Shown here: piece by piece, positions 17,620 through 26,875 of the stretch | Layout of the letters: each line of letters opens with the position of its first letter | Numbering within the stretch: position 1 is the first letter of the stretch | Assembly (NCBI GenBank): GCA_965224065.1 | Contig: CBDCYF010000005.1 | Span: 1,364,001 to 1,428,000 of the forward strand | DNA: 64,000 nt | Origin: JAOTZA01 sp965224065 | GTDB lineage: Bacteria; Acidobacteriota; Thermoanaerobaculia; Multivoradales; JAHEKO01 | Reading direction: 5' to 3' | The notes under the pieces: generated by a model | Seen by the model: only the letters and a program-made list of their open reading frames with translations | Told to the model about the DNA's origin: nothing | Database searches by the model: none | Position numbers and translations under genes: made by a program

Positions 17620-18815
17620 TCTCTCGGCGCTCCAGTGTCCGTCGTGGCCACGTCGACGGCGGGAGCGGTAGCGGCGGCCTCAGTCGGAGGCGGCGCCGCC
17701 TCTTGGAGTTGATTCACCCGCAAGACCGCGCGCCACCGATCCAGCGGATCGAGCTGCCCGGCGTGGCCCGGCATGTTGCCCTGCCCGACCGTGATGAGGT
17801 GGTAGATCTGCCCATCGGTGAGACCCAGCGCATGGGGCGCCAGCAGCGAGGGCGGCGTCGGGAACCCTCGCTGCGCCACCGGCCCGTCTCCCAAGCCGCC
17901 CGCGCCGTGGCAGAGCTGGCAGTAGACGGCGAAGACTTTGCTGCCGCTTTCCAGGTCTTCGGGGGTTGGCTCGACGAGCGGGTTGGTCAGCAACGCCGCC
18001 GAGGTCGAGCCCTCGTCACCCGGTGGCAATCGAAACGGAGTCGTGCCACGGGCGATAGTGCCGTCCGGCGGGGCCTGTAGCGCCTGGCCCCCCGCAAGGC
18101 TTGGGTGCCCACCGAACGACTCGGCGGCCACCGGGAAGATCATCTCGGGCAGAAATTCGACCCCCCGGTGCTCGGCCCGCGAGCGGATGCCAAAGTTCGC
18201 CGCCACCAGAAGCGCGAGCACCACCGCCAGCAGAATGTTGACGCGGCCCCAATTCTTTTTACTCTCCCCGACATCGATCTCCCGCCCCGGCGCTTTCGAG
18301 GGCTCGCGATCGGACCGCGCTTCGACGGCATGATGGGCCTCGGCCACCGCGGTGAGTCGCGCCTCGGTGAGCTGATGGCCGCCTCGCCGCAGGACAAGGA
18401 CAAACCGATCGTCGGTGATCCCCGCCGCGGGGAGGTCGGGCCGCTTTCCCGGGCGCAGGCGGTTGACCAGGAAAAAGGCGATGAGAGTCCCGATCCCGGC
18501 GGTCAGAACCCCCACTTCGAAGGTCACCGGGACAAACGCCGGAACCGAGGACAGCGGCTTGCCGCCGACATTGAGCGGCCAATCGACGGCCGAGACCCAG
18601 TGCTGAAACAGCATCGCCGCGGCCGCCGCGGACAGTCCCAGTACCCCGCACACCCAGCCCAGGCGGCTGTGCTTCAAGCCGGCCGCTTGGTCCAAGCCGT
18701 GGACCGCATAGGGCGTATGGGCGTCTTCGATCTCGGTACCGAGCTCGCGGAAGGCCGCCACCGCCGAGAGCAGATCCTGCTCGCGCTCGAAAACGGCGAC
18801 AAAACGCCGGCTCAC
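17616..18815 (-). CDS. actDE: Alternative complex III ActD-ActE fusion
   Basis: 399 residues. Residues 1 to ~180 are ActD: RRFVAVFEREQDLLSAVAAFRELG, then two membrane helices (VCGVLGLSAAAAAMLFQHW and FEVGVLTAGIGTLIAFFLV) and a short helical tail. After a charged linker a third helix (VNILLAVVLALLVAANFGI) begins the ActE part, a monohaem cytochrome c with MIFPVAAESF, NPLVEPTPEDLESGSKVF, CQLCHG and a distal Met candidate in GQGNMPGHAGQL. In Rhodothermus the two are separate genes; here one open frame spans both with no internal stop. GTG at 18815 overlaps the actC stop as GTGA and gives the family's normal N-terminus; the open frame extends upstream only as antisense shadow. Confidence 0.87.
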   Translation of the reverse strand: MSRRFVAVFEREQDLLSAVAAFRELGTEIEDAHTPYAVHGLDQAAGLKHSRLGWVCGVLGLSAAAAAMLFQHWVSAVDWPLNVGGKPLSSVPAFVPVTFEVGVLTAGIGTLIAFFLVNRLRPGKRPDLPAAGITDDRFVLVLRRGGHQLTEARLTAVAEAHHAVEARSDREPSKAPGREIDVGESKKNWGRVNILLAVVLALLVAANFGIRSRAEHRGVEFLPEMIFPVAAESFGGHPSLAGGQALQAPPDGTIARGTTPFRLPPGDEGSTSAALLTNPLVEPTPEDLESGSKVFAVYCQLCHGAGGLGDGPVAQRGFPTPPSLLAPHALGLTDGQIYHLITVGQGNMPGHAGQLDPLDRWRAVLRVNQLQEAAPPPTEAAATAPAVDVATTDTGAPRE

Positions 18816-20206
18816 GCGGCACTCCTCTCGCCGGCCGCGTGGCTGCCCCCGCTCTCTTGCTCCCGCCCGCGCCGGGGCAGCACGCCCTTGATCTCCGCCA
18901 TCGCGATCACCGGGAAGAATCGGCAGAACAGCAGAAAACAGGTGAAGAAAAGACCAAAGCTCCCGATCAGGGTCGCGATCTCGATCGAGGTCGGCACATA
19001 GCTCGACCAGCTCGAGGGCAGAAAATCGCGATGCAGCGAGGTGACGATGATCACAAAGCGCTCGAACCACATGCCGATGTTGATAAAGATCGTCGCCACA
19101 AAAACGACCGCGAGGTTGCGGCGCAAGCGCCGGAACCAAAAGAGCTGTGGCACCAGCACGTTGCAACTGACCATGATCCAGTACGACCAGGCCATCGGCC
19201 CCAGAGCGCGGTTCAAGAACACAAAGCGCTCGTACTCGTTGCCCGAATAGAGCGCGGTAAAAAACTCGGTTCCGTAGGCCAGCATCACCATGCCCGAGGT
19301 CACCAGCACCAGCTTGGTCATGGCGTCGATGTGGTTGTGGGTGATGTACTCCTCCAGCCGCATCGTCCGGCGCGCGATGATCATCAGCGTCAGCACCATC
19401 GACATGCCGGAGAAGATCGCTCCGGCGACGAAGTAGGGCGGGAAGATGGTCGTGTGCCAGCCGGGTAGAACCGAGGTGGCGAAGTCAAAGCTGACGATCG
19501 AGTGCACCGAGAGCACCAGCGGCGTCGCCAGGCCCGCGAGCAGAAGGTAGACCAGCTCGTACCGGTGCCAGGCCCGCATCGAGCCGTTCCAGCCCAGGCT
19601 GAAGAAGCCAAAGACTCGTTTGCGCCAGCCGCTCAGACGATCTCTCAACGTCGCCAGATCCGGGATCAGGCCGAAGTACCAGAACGCGGCGGAGATGATG
19701 AAGTAGACGCTGATCGCGAACACGTCCCACAAAAGCGGCGACCGGAAGTTCACCCACAACGAGCCGCGTGTGTTGGGGTAAGGCAGCATCCAGAAGGCCA
19801 GCCACGGCCGTCCCATGTGGATGACCGGAAAGATGCCGGCGCATATCACCGCAAAGAGCGTCATCGCCTCGGCGGCCCGGTTGACGGCGGTGCGCCAACG
19901 CTGCCTGAGCAAGAACAACACCGCCGAAATCAGCGTCCCGGCGTGGCCGATGCCGACCCAGAATACAAAGTTGGTGATGTCGAACGCCCAGCCGACCGTC
20001 TTGTTGAGGCCCCAGGTGCCGATGCCGGTGGCGATCTGGTAAGAGACCGCCGCGATCCCCAGGAGCAGCATTGCCGAGGAGGTCGCAAACGCAATCCACC
20101 ACAGCGCGGTGGGCTTTCCCTCCAAGGGCCGGCTGACGTCTGCGGTCACTTCGGAAAGCGACTTGTCCCCCTTCACCAGGGGGGGTCTGAGACCGGCATC
20201 AACCAT
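18812..20206 (-). CDS. actC: Alternative complex III membrane subunit ActC (NrfD-like)
   Basis: 464 residues, about 10 membrane helices, NrfD/PsrC superfamily. Conserved stretches typical of ActC: ITNFVFWVGIGHAGTLISAVLFLLRQRW, AAEAMTLFAVICAG, IHMGRPWLAFWMLPYPN, LLWDVFAISVYF, VLSVHSIVSFDFA, GWHTTIFPPYFVAGAIFSG and MWFERFVIIVTSLHRDFLPSSW. ActC holds the quinol-binding site of the complex. ATG at 20206 has a GGGAGGGA site and overlaps the end of actB by 8 bases; the frame upstream of it is antisense noise. Confidence 0.9.
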   Translation of the reverse strand: MVDAGLRPPLVKGDKSLSEVTADVSRPLEGKPTALWWIAFATSSAMLLLGIAAVSYQIATGIGTWGLNKTVGWAFDITNFVFWVGIGHAGTLISAVLFLLRQRWRTAVNRAAEAMTLFAVICAGIFPVIHMGRPWLAFWMLPYPNTRGSLWVNFRSPLLWDVFAISVYFIISAAFWYFGLIPDLATLRDRLSGWRKRVFGFFSLGWNGSMRAWHRYELVYLLLAGLATPLVLSVHSIVSFDFATSVLPGWHTTIFPPYFVAGAIFSGMSMVLTLMIIARRTMRLEEYITHNHIDAMTKLVLVTSGMVMLAYGTEFFTALYSGNEYERFVFLNRALGPMAWSYWIMVSCNVLVPQLFWFRRLRRNLAVVFVATIFINIGMWFERFVIIVTSLHRDFLPSSWSSYVPTSIEIATLIGSFGLFFTCFLLFCRFFPVIAMAEIKGVLPRRGREQESGGSHAAGERSAA

Positions 20207-23200
20207 GGTGGTCCCTCCCCGTCTCGTCGTCCCGGTTTCGCACCAGACGCTGGTAGCCGACCGACGGGAGAATGTTGAGGTCCTCGAAGAGCCGGTAGTG
20301 CCGCGGACCGGCGATCGCCCGCGAGATCTCGCTGTCGGGGTCCGTGGTGTCGCCAAAGACAATGGCGTTGGCCGGGCAGGATTGCTGGCAAGCGGTGGTG
20401 ATCTCGCCGTCGGCCAGCTCCCGCCTCTCGCTCTTGGCGGCGATCTTGGCGCCCTGGATACGCTGCACGCAGAAGGAGCACTTCTCCATCACGCCGCGCG
20501 AGCGCACCGTCACGTCCGGGTTCAGCACCAGGTTCTCGGTCGGATCGTCGCGCGAATAGTCGAACCAGTTGAACCGTCGCACCTTGAAGGGACAGTTGTT
20601 GGCACAGTAACGGGTGCCGACGCAGCGGTTGTAGACCTGCTGGTTCAGACCCTCTTCGCTGTGAACCGTCGCCGCCACCGGGCAAACGGTCTCGCAGGGA
20701 GCGTTGTCGCAGTGATGGCAGAGCATCGGCTGATGGACGACGTCGACATCGGCCTCCCGTTCCGCCCGCTCCGAGCGTTCCGAGTAATAGCGGTCGATTC
20801 GCATCCAGTACATGTCGCGCTGACGGCGGATCTCGTCCCGGCCCACCGCCGGGACGTTGTTCTCGACCTGACAGGCGATCACGCAAGCGGAGCATCCGGT
20901 GCACGCGGACAGGTCGATCGCCATCGCCCAGTGGTGCTCACCTTCCGGGTATGGCCGCCACAGGTTGGCATCGAACTCGTGGGCGTGCGGTTTGCCGGCG
21001 CCGCGGTCCTTTACATAGGCCGGCAGAACGGTCTCCTGGACGACCTCGCGGGTTCCGCCGTCGCTCGGCCGCAGGTGCTCCGGCACTTCCAGGTCGTGGT
21101 AGGTCTGGATGGAGGCCAGCGGGCGGCGACCACCGGCCGGGCGGACGCTCACATTCCGGCCACTCGGGGCGATTCTGCCGTCGATGTCGCCCTGCCAATC
21201 GGCCGCCCGGACACCGACCGTCTCACCGGCCTCGACGGTCGGCCGGCGCTCGAGCCACTTGGGGCCGAGATCGCGGAACCGGTCGGTGCCCGACCGTCCA
21301 TACCCGAGCGCGACCGCGACGACCCCCGGGTGCTGACCCGGCTGCACGTGAGCCGGCAACGTCAAGGGCGCGGGCTGGTCCCGAGTGTGGCCGCCGGCCC
21401 GGACCTCGATCAGGTCGCCGTCCTCGACTCCAACGGCCGCCGCCGTGGCGGGAGCGAAGCTGGCGTAGTTGTCCCAGGAGATCTTGGTCACCGGGTCCGG
21501 CAGCTCCTGCAGCCAGGCATTGTGCGCGTGACGGCCGTCGAGCATTCCGACCTTGGGGTAGAGAACGAGCGCGAGCTCCTCTGAGGCGGCGTGCCCGGGG
21601 TCGACCGGCTCGAACGCCCGAGGATCGGATACCTGGGTGGACGCGGCTGCGGTCGCACCGACAAATGGCGCGGCCGCTTCTCCCCCGATCGGAGCGACCG
21701 GGGCAATTGGGGCGACCTCGACATAGCCGTCGTGGACCGCGCCGTCCCACAGCGCCTGGAACGATTCGGCTTCCGAGCGCCCCAGGATCTCGTCGCGCCA
21801 CACCCGCTCGACCCACTCGCGACTCTCCACCCGTTCGCCCGACCAGACCAGCAAGGAAGGCGAGAAACCGCGAGTGTCCCCGAGGGGGTAGATCAGCGGC
21901 TGGGTCACGCTCAAGTGGCCGGCCACCGGCTCGCAGTCCCGCCAGTCCTCCAGGAAATGGTGCTCTGGGCAGATGGCCACACACCGCGAAGCGGTCTCGT
22001 CCACCGCCCGCGCGAAGCTCACGGTCAGCGGTACGCGCTCGAGGTCCTTGCCCAGCTCCCCGCCGCGCGCCAGTTCGTAGACCGGGTTGACGCCGCGGAC
22101 GAGCAGCACTTCCACCTCGCCCGCCTCGAGCTCCCGGCGCAGCTCCGCAAGCGCGCGGTCGTCGCCCAACTTCTGGTAGGACGGCCTCTCGAGGCTCAGC
22201 GTGCTGCCGTAGTTGCCCAGAAGCTCGTTGAGTAGATTGCACAACACCTGGACCCGCACGTCCTGGCTGTCGCTTAAAACCAGCGACCGGCCTCTGGCGT
22301 GCCACAACCGTTCGGCCAGTCCGTCCAGGCGGGTGTCCTCCGGATGTTCGGTACCCTCGGCTTTGTCTGGGAAAGGGAATCCCGCCGGCTCGCCGGCAAG
22401 CACTCCCACGGCCGCGGCCAGCTCCTGAAGCAATGCGGCGGTCTCTTCCGGATGGATCGTCACCCGCCGGTCGGCGTTGCTGCCGGTGAGCGACAGCCGG
22501 GACTCGGCCTGGAAGTGGTACGACATCGCCGGTGGCTCGGCGTCGAGCCGCCGGCCCGCCCGGTAGCCGGCGGTGAACTCGACCGGCGAGATCCACGTGC
22601 CCAGAAAGTCGGCGCCAAAACTGACGATGACCTCGGCGGCGTCGAAACGATAGTGCGGCAGACGGCGCGCTCCGTGGGTTCTCTCGTGCGCGTCGGGAAT
22701 CGCCGAGCACGACAGCGGGTCGTAAGTGACGTGGCGGAAGTTCTCGAACCGCCGTCCAAAACGTCCGATGGCGGCGCGCTCGCTCGGGCTGTTGACCGTC
22801 TCGGTCAACAGGCGAACCGCCGAGCCGTCCGCCTCGGCTTTCCGGAGGTGCTCGGCAATCCGGCCATCGATCGAGCTCCAATCGGTCGCCGAGCCCCGCC
22901 AGATCGGTGAGCGCAGGCGCTGGCCGTCGTAGAGTTCGAGCAGCGTCGCCTGTCCCACCGCGCACAGCCCGCCTCCGCTCAAGCCGTGGAGCCGGTTGCC
23001 CTCCAGCTTGATCGGCCGGCCGTCTCGGCTTTTCGCCACCGCGCCACATGCTGCGCTGCAGCCGTGGCAGGTGGTGGCATACCAACTCGAGCGACCGGGG
23101 ACCATTTCGGGGTGCGGCAGCAGGAGGGGAATCGCTTCCTCGACCGGCCCGCGCACGCAGCCCGCCGCACCCGCTGCGATGGCCGCCAGGCTAAAGCCAC

Positions 23201-23351
23201 TCAGCTTGAGGAAGTCGCGCCGCGGGATGTCGCTACCGGGAAGACGGGTCCCACCGGGACCGTCCCCGAAGAGACTCGGCTCTTCCGGCCGGCTCCGGGC
23301 AGACATCTCGCCCGGTGCCTTGACGTAGCGCTGTGTTCTTTCGTCCGCCAT
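20199..23351 (-). CDS. actB: Alternative complex III iron-sulphur subunit ActB
   Basis: 1050 residues. A twin-arginine motif (IPRRDFLKLSGFSLAAIAAG) followed by AAGC near residue 65 indicates Tat export and possibly lipid attachment. Residues about 80-700 form a molybdopterin-oxidoreductase-like domain that in known ActB proteins binds no molybdenum cofactor. The C-terminal ~250 residues are a four-cluster ferredoxin-like domain: CTGCSACVIACQVENN, CHHCDNAPCETVCPVAATV, CVGTRYCANNCPFKVRRF and CSFCVQRIQGAK. Electrons from quinol at ActC pass through these clusters to the haems of ActA and ActE. ATG at 23351 was chosen because it opens right after actA (7-base gap) with the usual MADE start. Confidence 0.92.
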   Translation of the reverse strand: MADERTQRYVKAPGEMSARSRPEEPSLFGDGPGGTRLPGSDIPRRDFLKLSGFSLAAIAAGAAGCVRGPVEEAIPLLLPHPEMVPGRSSWYATTCHGCSAACGAVAKSRDGRPIKLEGNRLHGLSGGGLCAVGQATLLELYDGQRLRSPIWRGSATDWSSIDGRIAEHLRKAEADGSAVRLLTETVNSPSERAAIGRFGRRFENFRHVTYDPLSCSAIPDAHERTHGARRLPHYRFDAAEVIVSFGADFLGTWISPVEFTAGYRAGRRLDAEPPAMSYHFQAESRLSLTGSNADRRVTIHPEETAALLQELAAAVGVLAGEPAGFPFPDKAEGTEHPEDTRLDGLAERLWHARGRSLVLSDSQDVRVQVLCNLLNELLGNYGSTLSLERPSYQKLGDDRALAELRRELEAGEVEVLLVRGVNPVYELARGGELGKDLERVPLTVSFARAVDETASRCVAICPEHHFLEDWRDCEPVAGHLSVTQPLIYPLGDTRGFSPSLLVWSGERVESREWVERVWRDEILGRSEAESFQALWDGAVHDGYVEVAPIAPVAPIGGEAAAPFVGATAAASTQVSDPRAFEPVDPGHAASEELALVLYPKVGMLDGRHAHNAWLQELPDPVTKISWDNYASFAPATAAAVGVEDGDLIEVRAGGHTRDQPAPLTLPAHVQPGQHPGVVAVALGYGRSGTDRFRDLGPKWLERRPTVEAGETVGVRAADWQGDIDGRIAPSGRNVSVRPAGGRRPLASIQTYHDLEVPEHLRPSDGGTREVVQETVLPAYVKDRGAGKPHAHEFDANLWRPYPEGEHHWAMAIDLSACTGCSACVIACQVENNVPAVGRDEIRRQRDMYWMRIDRYYSERSERAEREADVDVVHQPMLCHHCDNAPCETVCPVAATVHSEEGLNQQVYNRCVGTRYCANNCPFKVRRFNWFDYSRDDPTENLVLNPDVTVRSRGVMEKCSFCVQRIQGAKIAAKSERRELADGEITTACQQSCPANAIVFGDTTDPDSEISRAIAGPRHYRLFEDLNILPSVGYQRLVRNRDDETGRDHHG

Positions 23352-23358
23352 GGCCGTC

Positions 23359-24021
23359 TCAGTAGTGACACACCGCGCAGTCGGTGGAAGCCACCGGATG
23401 GGCCGCATCGCCGTTGCCGCCGAGGGGGTCGCGATGACAGTCGACACACCACCCCATCGATAGCGTCTCGACCTGGCGCACCCGCTCCATCGTCTCGACC
23501 GCGCCGTGGCACTTCTGGCACGCGAGGCCGTGCGCGACGTGGGGACGGTGGTCGAAATAGACAAAGTCCGGCAGTTGATGGACCCGCCGCCAGCGAATCG
23601 GGCTCACCCCCTGCTGGACGCCCTGTCCGTTTGCCTCCAGGTTCTCGTCGAGGCCGAGACTCTCGTACAGCTTGGCGATCTCGGCGGACGTCACCTGGAC
23701 CGGCTCGCGGCCCTCGCTCTCCGCCGCCAGCTCCTCCGCCCGGATCTGTGTGCGAGGTGCTTTGATGAACCGGTGGCAGTTCATACACACGCCGGCGGAA
23801 GGGATCCCGGCGTACCGGCTCCGGCTCGCCCCCGAATGGCAGTACTGGCAATCGATGCCGAGCTCGCCAGCATGGAGGCGGTGGGAATAGGCGATCGGCT
23901 GCTCGGGCTCGAACCCCTGGTGGTCGCCGGGTAGCCGGATCTGCCGGACACCCGGCGCCAGCGCCAAGAGCGCCAGCGCGACGCCCACCCCCAGCAGAAG
24001 TGTCCACACTTGCGCGCGCAT
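23359..24021 (-). CDS. actA: Alternative complex III pentahaem cytochrome ActA
   Basis: 220 residues. An N-terminal hydrophobic anchor (VWTLLLGVGVALALLALAPG) is followed by five CxxCH haem sites: CQYCH, CMNCH, CQKCH, CVDCH and CAVCH, exactly the number in ActA. The protein faces the periplasm and hands electrons to the next cytochrome c. It follows narI by 18 bases and opens the act block inside the nitrate operon. Confidence 0.93.
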   Translation of the reverse strand: MRAQVWTLLLGVGVALALLALAPGVRQIRLPGDHQGFEPEQPIAYSHRLHAGELGIDCQYCHSGASRSRYAGIPSAGVCMNCHRFIKAPRTQIRAEELAAESEGREPVQVTSAEIAKLYESLGLDENLEANGQGVQQGVSPIRWRRVHQLPDFVYFDHRPHVAHGLACQKCHGAVETMERVRQVETLSMGWCVDCHRDPLGGNGDAAHPVASTDCAVCHY

Positions 24022-24039
24022 TCAGTGGGTTCCGCCGCG

Positions 24040-24747
24040 CTAGTGGCCCGAGCGCGCCGCCTTTGGGTCGCGGTTCCAGCGCACGACCTGTCGCTTGCGC
24101 AGCAGGTACTGATTCGGAACCACCAGCACGTGGACCAGTCGGGTGAAAGGAAAAAAGGCGATCAACAGCCATGCGTTGACGATGTGCAGCTTGACCGCAA
24201 AGGGCATGGCCGCGATCCATTCGACCTCGGGCCGGAGCATGAGCAGCGAGCGCAGATACGGGGTCGCGGAGGCCGCAAACCAGGACGAGCCCCAGGGATG
24301 AAACACGGCGACATAGATGCCGGTCGCCACCTGGAGCACCAGCAGGAAATACAGCACGGTATCGGCCTTTGAGGTCACGACCCGCAGCTTGCGGCTCGAG
24401 CTGCGGCGCATCAGGATCGCCAAGAGGCCCACCAGCGTCATGATGCCGAAGGCGAGCGCGGTGCCCTCCAGGATGTAGAGCCTCAGCGGCTTGGCGTTCC
24501 AGGCCAGGATGCTCCGGGGGATGAGAAACGCCACGATGTGGCCACCCAGCACAACCAAGATCCCGTAGTGAAACGGCACCATCCCCCAGAAGTGCTTGCG
24601 GTTCTCCAGAAACTGCGAGGACAGGCTCGAATAGGTGAAGCTCTGCATCCGGTAGCGAAAGACCGTGCCGAGAAAAAACAGCACCAGCGCCACAAACGGC
24701 AGCGCTCCGAACAGCAATTGGTCCAGGTAACGGCTCAACTCGGTCAT
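24040..24747 (-). CDS. narI: Respiratory nitrate reductase gamma subunit (cytochrome b)
   Basis: 235 residues, five membrane helices. It binds two b haems and oxidises quinol for NarGH. Candidate haem ligands are the His pair in FHYGILVVLGGH and the His residues in KLHIVNAWLL and FTRLVHVL; the FRYRMQSFTYSSLSSQFLE loop is family-typical. The ATG overlaps the narJ stop as ATGA. Confidence 0.93.
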   Translation of the reverse strand: MTELSRYLDQLLFGALPFVALVLFFLGTVFRYRMQSFTYSSLSSQFLENRKHFWGMVPFHYGILVVLGGHIVAFLIPRSILAWNAKPLRLYILEGTALAFGIMTLVGLLAILMRRSSSRKLRVVTSKADTVLYFLLVLQVATGIYVAVFHPWGSSWFAASATPYLRSLLMLRPEVEWIAAMPFAVKLHIVNAWLLIAFFPFTRLVHVLVVPNQYLLRKRQVVRWNRDPKAARSGH

Positions 24748-25355
24748 GGCGCAACTCTCCGGGTATTGGGTCTTCCGACAGCACCAATCTGAATGAGATC
24801 CGGGCGGGCCGCGGCCGGATCCTCGATGGGCAGGCCTCCGGCCGCCCCTTCGGCCAGCTCCCTCGCCACGGCGACCAACCCTAGGATCGGGTTGGCTTTG
24901 GTCTCACAGGCTTTCCCCATGCGGCGCAGCGCAGGGACCACGAACTTCGCCGCAAATGCTCGGGCTTCGTCCCCCTCCAGCTTCCCCAGCGCGGCGAGCA
25001 TCGAGCTCAGGTGATCGGGCAGCTCCCCGGCCTCGTCGATCTCGAGCCGGGCCAGCAAGTCGCGGGTCCGCACCAAAAAACGGCCGCGCTCGTACTGCTC
25101 CCCGTAGAGATGCCAACCGATCTCCAGGGCACAGACCGGGTTGAGATCGAAGCCCTGGGTGTAGAGCTCTTCGATCTCCCAGGTGGCCTTGCCCTCGAGT
25201 GCACGCTCGATCCGCTCCAGCCCGGCCGCGGCGCCGTCGTGGCCCCCTGCCGCGGCCACAAGCGTCCGGCAGCGGGCCAGCCGTGCGAGGTAGTCGTCGC
25301 CGGGATAGCGGAAGAGGCCGGCGAGCTCTCCGAGGATTCCCACTCTTCCCCTCAC
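24744..25355 (-). CDS. narJ: Nitrate reductase assembly chaperone NarJ
   Basis: 203 residues, all-helical TorD/NarJ family chaperone that inserts the molybdenum cofactor into NarG. Recognisable pieces: GELAGLFRYPGDDY, STREAM-like helix ELYTQGFDLNPVCALEIGWHLYG and PDHLSSMLAALGKLEG. GTG at 25355 overlaps the narH stop as GTGA; the open frame runs further upstream inside narH but only as shadow. Confidence 0.9.
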   Translation of the reverse strand: MRGRVGILGELAGLFRYPGDDYLARLARCRTLVAAAGGHDGAAAGLERIERALEGKATWEIEELYTQGFDLNPVCALEIGWHLYGEQYERGRFLVRTRDLLARLEIDEAGELPDHLSSMLAALGKLEGDEARAFAAKFVVPALRRMGKACETKANPILGLVAVARELAEGAAGGLPIEDPAAARPDLIQIGAVGRPNTRRVAP

Positions 25356-26842
25356 AGGCCCCTCCGGGGTCCCTGGTTGAACCCGAAGCCAACGCTCTGC
25401 CGGTGGCCGTGCGGCTCCTCCATCATCTCGATCGCCTCCTCGCGGTGCATCGGTGGGATGACAAAGCGGTCTTCGAAGGTACACAGGGACGTCAGCCGGT
25501 AGATCGCGTCGGCCTCCTCCGGTGTGCAGTCCGCCTCGAGCAGGGCGCGGTGCGCTGTCTTGTCGTCGACGTCGCCAACGGTCAGCGCGCGGCGGTAGAG
25601 CCGGATGGCTTTTTGCTTGCGCAGCGCGTAGCGCACCAGCCCCTCGTTGCCGGCGCCGAGCAGGCTCGCCAGAAACTCGATCGGGATCCTCGATTGATCG
25701 ATGTCATGAAACAGGTTGCCGCTCAGGTGATAGACGCTGTCGCCGTCCTTGGCGGCCATCACGGGGGAGAGCGGCGGAACGTAGAAGAGCATCGGCAGCG
25801 TGCGGTATTCGAGATGCGGCGGCAGCGCGATGCCCCACTCCTTGACAAAGCGGTAGACCGGCGACTTCTGCGCCGACTCGATGACGTCGTCGCCGATGCC
25901 GTTGGCACGCGCCGCCGCGATCACCTCCGGGTCCCGCGGATCCAGGATCATCGAGCGATGCCCTTCGACGATCTCGTCATCGGGGAGGTTGGCGACCTGT
26001 TCGATTCTCTCGGCGTCGTAGAGCAGCACTCCGAGATAGCGAATGCGTCCGACACACGAGTGGAAACACGCCGGGGCCTGACCGGTCTCGAGGCGCGGGT
26101 AGCACAGGATGCACTTCTCCGATTTGCCCGAGTGCCAGTTGTAGTAGGTCTTCTTGTAGGGGCAGGCGGCGATACAGGACCGCCACGCCCGGCAGCGCTT
26201 CTGGTCGATCAGCACAATGCCGTCTTCGCCGCGCTTGTAGAGGGCCCCGGACGGGCACGAGGCTACGCAGGAAGGATTGAGACAGTGGTTGCAGATGCGT
26301 GGCAGGTAGAAGAACACCAACCTCTCGACCGCAAACAACTGCTGCCGCTGGTCGGGAGTGAGCGCGTCGAGGTTGGGATCGTTGGTCGCGTAGACCGGAG
26401 ATCCCCCGAGATCGTCGTCCCAATTGGGACCGGCCTCGACCTCCAGGTACTCGCCAGTCACGCGCGACACCGGCCGCGCCACCGGCTGGTCGTCGCCCGC
26501 CGGAGCGTTGAACAGCTCCTGGTAGTCGTAGGTCCAGGGCTCGTAGTAGTCATCCATCGAGGGCTGGTGAGGGTTGTGGAAGATGTTGGCGACGATCCGC
26601 CCGCTGCCGGTCGACTTGAGACGAACCTCGCCGTCCTTGATCTCCCAGCCGCCCTGGTATTTCTCCTGGTCCTCCCAGGCGGTGGGAAACCCGGTGCCGG
26701 GCTTGGTCTCGACGTTGTTCCACCACATGTAGTCGGTTCCCGGCCGGTCGGTCCACACGTTCTTGCAGGCGATCGAACACGTGTGGCAGCCGATGCACTT
26801 GTCGAGGTGGAACACCATCGAAATCTGCGATCGCACGTCCAT
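25352..26842 (-). CDS. narH: Respiratory nitrate reductase beta subunit, four Fe-S clusters
   Basis: 496 residues. Four cluster-binding groups: CIGCHTCSIACKN (Cys16, 19, 22, 26), CNHCLNPSCVASCPSGA, CRAWRSCIAACPYKK and CILCYPRLETGQAPACFHSCVGR. The Trp replacing the second Cys in the third group is the hallmark of the single 3Fe-4S cluster of NarH. It carries electrons from NarI to NarG on the cytoplasmic side. No signal peptide. AAAGGA ribosome site; 33 bases after narG. Confidence 0.96.
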   Translation of the reverse strand: MDVRSQISMVFHLDKCIGCHTCSIACKNVWTDRPGTDYMWWNNVETKPGTGFPTAWEDQEKYQGGWEIKDGEVRLKSTGSGRIVANIFHNPHQPSMDDYYEPWTYDYQELFNAPAGDDQPVARPVSRVTGEYLEVEAGPNWDDDLGGSPVYATNDPNLDALTPDQRQQLFAVERLVFFYLPRICNHCLNPSCVASCPSGALYKRGEDGIVLIDQKRCRAWRSCIAACPYKKTYYNWHSGKSEKCILCYPRLETGQAPACFHSCVGRIRYLGVLLYDAERIEQVANLPDDEIVEGHRSMILDPRDPEVIAAARANGIGDDVIESAQKSPVYRFVKEWGIALPPHLEYRTLPMLFYVPPLSPVMAAKDGDSVYHLSGNLFHDIDQSRIPIEFLASLLGAGNEGLVRYALRKQKAIRLYRRALTVGDVDDKTAHRALLEADCTPEEADAIYRLTSLCTFEDRFVIPPMHREEAIEMMEEPHGHRQSVGFGFNQGPRRGL

Positions 26843-26875
26843 ACCTAAGTGTCCTTTCCGTTATCCAACCGCCGG

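Noticed and set aside
20951..22090. Long plus-strand frame opposite actB
   Set aside because: Arg/Pro/Gly-rich translation typical of antisense in GC-rich coding DNA; actB motifs are clear on the other strand.
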